Source: Sipunculus nudus (taxonomy: Eukaryota; Annelida; Sipuncula; Golfingiida; Sipunculidae). Taken from it: a DNA stretch of 64,000 nt. Both the position numbers and the translations under genes were made by a program. This document shows positions 61,620 through 64,000 of the stretch, piece after piece (the stretch's first letter is position 1; each line of letters opens with the position of its first letter). The DNA lies in contig CM049308.1 of the NCBI GenBank assembly GCA_026874595.1, forward strand, positions 71,148,624 through 71,212,623, given 5' to 3'. The notes beneath the pieces are model-generated. The model was not told the origin of the DNA. It searched no databases and saw nothing but the letters and a program-made list of their open reading frames with translations.

Positions 61620-62390
61620 AAATATTTTAGGATTTTTGGCAGAAATTGGAGTTAGTAAGATGTCTGAATGTTAAGGAAAAAAGAAAATTCAATCTGGTAA
61701 TCAATAGATTTCTTGCAAGTCCGAGGACGACCTTGAATCTGAGTTAAAGATGTACGAAATAAACGGCAGCAATCATTTTAAGGATGAAATGTAATACTAA
61801 ACAAGTTTTGTGAAAAATATGTAAAAAAATAATTGTTTTTTTTTTGGGGGGGGGGCATTCAACACCTTTAAAACTGCAGTTTTCAGGATGCGCTGCCCTG
61901 TGGACATCTGCCATGGGGCTTCCCCAGACCCCCCACCACAGGCATGAGAATTCCAGGAAACTTCCTAATTTAAGGAAATTCAGGATTTTTCATTTCAGGA
62001 AAGGTTACCTCATTCAGTCTTATAATACTCTAAACCATATGGACTCCACCCATATTATTTATGACAATTCACTTGGCCCTTTCTCGTAGACGTGCACAAC
62101 GGTATTCACACTGAGTAAGATTACCACATTTCAAATAATACTAGGTCATATAACAGGTCTGCTGCTTTACTGTCATGTTGAGCAGTAGTAACAGGTCTTA
62201 TCTATCCTACTCAAGCAGGCCATTTGTAAAACACAAATCACAAACGGGCGGTCCTTAATCTGAGTACTCTGCAACCAGTGTTTTCATTCATTTATTGGCC
62301 CATATTCCCAGTTTCATTGGTGCATATGTGCCGTAACAAGTGTTTGCATTCGCTTATTTTGCCCATATTCCTCGCGTTCAATCGACATAT
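61620..62390. other. Intergenic, poorly characterised
   Basis: Contains a T/G homopolymer (61834-61855) and a segment CCCCAGACCCCCCACCACAG that looks like a dispersed repeat, but it has no partner in the window. No gene seen. Confidence 0.35.
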
Positions 62391-62394
62391 GTGA

Positions 62395-62582
62395 CTGTAC
62401 ATTTGTGCACCTGGACCTTGATCATGAACCGGATTTACACCAAAATTTAATCGATTCTTCAGTGACCCATTTCCGAGATGCCCTGAAAAATTTTATGGGA
62501 TTCCATTCATGATTGCGTGAGTTATGTTAGTGAACAAACAAACACCAAAAGGAATAAAGTATACCCTCCTGGCGGAGGCAGT
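62395..62582 (+). repeat. RTE-like LINE/SINE 3' tail (second copy)
   Basis: GAGATGCCCTGAAAAATTTT, TTGCGTGAGTTATGTTAGTG and TACCCTCCTGGCGGAGGCAG align with 11060-11240. Confidence 0.55.
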
Positions 62583-62680
62583 AAACACTAAATTGGTTTA
62601 CTGTTACGGAACCAAATATAAACAGATCACGTATGCGTGATGAACACAAATTTTGTAACGGAGATAAACAAAATCAGATT

Positions 62681-63397
62681 CTGTAACAATAGCCAGCGTG
62701 AAATGTCTAGGGGAATGAATAAAGAAGTCAGTGTTTTTTTGTTAACAAATAACTATAATTTATTCTTAAAACAACCCTAACAATACCATACACCAAATCA
62801 ATACAGTTATACAGTAAAACAGCGTTATAGCAAGAAGTCAATACAATCACACAGAAAGATAATGGCACAGTACCTCGATACCAACACCTTCACAACGATA
62901 AGTCCTTTGAATGTAAACTCTCGGAGAATGACAGTCCAGTTGAAAATTCTTGCAACAACACAGAAAGTAAACAGAAGTCCAAATGTATAAAATCCAGGAG
63001 AAAGTCCTTGAAAATGTATAATTGCCGCATTCGTCGGATAAGGTCTTAGAATCTGACACACGCCTCTACGTCCGCTGGTATCTGCTCTGCTGTCTGCCCT
63101 CTGGTTCTAAAAAAACAGCCCCTTTATATACCTTCACACCCCAAGCCGGGAATTTTCCACTTCTCGAACAGTCTATAAGGACCCTACTCAACAGTAAACA
63201 CACGTTTCAGGAATTCTCTAGAAAGAACAGCGCTGTGTATCTCCACACACCAGGCTCATCACGTGACCCACGACCAGGCGTGAAAACTCAAGGCTCACAT
63301 GACAACAAGAGTTCAACCAGTACGGATTAAACATAAAATGTAACAACAACACGAGTTAAGCCCGTGTCACACAATAAAAAGAGCACCTGTAACAATA
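62681..63397 (-). mobile_element. Possible solo LTR-like unit
   Basis: A discrete 0.7-kb unit bounded by the 11-bp direct repeat CTGTAACAATA (62681-62691 and 63387-63397), with TG...CA ends in either orientation. On the minus strand it has a TATA-box-like GGTATATAAAGG (63132-63121) and, about 370 bases on, AATAAA (62764-62759), the expected order for an LTR. No gag/pol lies beside it. The alternative is a promoter-bearing repeat of another kind. Open frames inside (62825-63061) are not protein-like. Confidence 0.4.
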
Positions 63398-63464
63398 CAA
63401 ACTGTACTGGTGGCTGGATCACCTAGACCACCCCAACAACAAGAGCACCGAAAATGTGTACAAT

Positions 63465-63930
63465 ACGTCGATCTTATGTCTTGTGACCTCTGACCTCATT
63501 AAAAATGCGTGAAATTTGCCGAGAATTAAATTCAGGTGAGAAACTTTTGGTTAATGAGTTTCATGAATATCCATCAGATTTTTGGTGAGTCATCACTGCG
63601 CCACCAAAGTCTGATGAATTCTATCCTAAATAAATATGCATGAATTTTGTCGGGAATTGAACTTAAGCGAGATATTATATTGGTTAATATTTCTGTTGAG
63701 TTTAATCAATATCCATCATATTTCTAATAAGTTAGCACAGAGACCCTACAAAGTAGCCTCGTGAACTCTGACGTCATTAAATATGCGTGGAATTTGCCTT
63801 TAATCGAACTCGGGCGAGAAAATCTCTAGGTAAGTAGTTATGGTGAGTTTGGTGAAAATGCATCGAGGACCTGGTAGTTATCACGGTGAAACCAAAAGTG
63901 AATGGACAGACGGACGGACCGGGGGTATAC
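63465..63930 (-). repeat. Family M tandem monomers (copy 3, inverted)
   Basis: Three monomers on the minus strand with the GATGAATATTCATGAAACTC-type segment, TCTC-CC-GAATT, TTTAATGAGGTCAGAGGTCA and GCACAGTGATGA. It ends in GGACAGACGGACGGACCGGG (63904 on), a start-like CCGTCCGTCTGTCC when read from the other strand, where the array would begin. Confidence 0.65.
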
Positions 63931-64000
63931 CATAATACGTCCCGTCATAGACGCCATCCGCCCATCCGTAGCGCTGTCCGGCCGTCTCGCCGCTCGTCTG

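Noticed and set aside
62825-63061. Minus-strand frames of 70-78 codons
   Set aside because: They lie inside the LTR-like unit downstream of its TATA box and overlap each other. Hydrophobic but without a recognisable domain.

Overview
This is animal nuclear DNA. It holds a single many-exon host gene on the + strand, with GT-AG introns, short exons, AT-rich introns and a heavy load of decayed transposons, minisatellites and microsatellites. The style of the repeats (TCCG microsatellites inside transposons, AGGTCA-rich tandem monomers, a retroelement tail reading CCTCCTGGCGGAGG) suggests a marine invertebrate, most likely a mollusc and perhaps a bivalve. That placement is inference only. There is no bacterial operon, CRISPR array or rRNA.

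The host gene is the orthologue of LRPPRC (leucine-rich PPR-motif-containing protein; bicoid stability factor in flies), the mitochondrial mRNA-stability factor. I could place 32 coding exons plus one doubtful one between 7998 and the TAG at 56790-56792, about 1,140 codons. The reading phase agrees across every junction except e29/e30, and e30/e32 unless the doubtful exon is used. The 5' exons (mitochondrial targeting peptide and first PPR repeats) are missing. They lie left of the window or are hidden in 1-7997, where I found none. The penultimate and last exons are separated by a 31-bp minisatellite array. The last exon encodes a basic stretch followed by a Ser/Asp/Glu-rich tail. A long 3' UTR with its own repeats follows, with possible poly(A) signals from 58003 to 59588.

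Layout. 1-981: end of a Tigger/pogo-type DNA transposon on the minus strand. 982-5345: several tandem-repeat arrays, many carrying the palindrome GGTGGCGCCACC. 5655-7889: mosaic repeat with a non-LTR endonuclease fragment. 7998-19658: exons e1-e16; one intron carries a complete-looking 1,355-bp TIR element (17687-19041). 19659-26498: large intron with a repeat element interrupted by a dead, 5'-truncated L1/Tx1-like LINE on the minus strand. 26499-41366: exons e17-e29, with repeat elements at 30091-31174 and 36495-39325 and a (TA)n tract plus MITE at 40921-41240. 41367-50171: a large intron holding nested copies of the same element family. 50172-56792: last exons among three minisatellites. 56793-about 59600: 3' UTR and flank. 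59600-64000: repeats only, including a possible LTR-like unit.

The most interesting material is the transposon biology: one recurrent family that starts TAGCTCAGCTGACT and ends CAGCTGAGCG...GGTCCCTTGTTT, found nested inside itself; the conserved GGTGGCGCCACC palindrome; and tandem monomers carrying TCAAGGTCA. No novel multi-gene system is visible.
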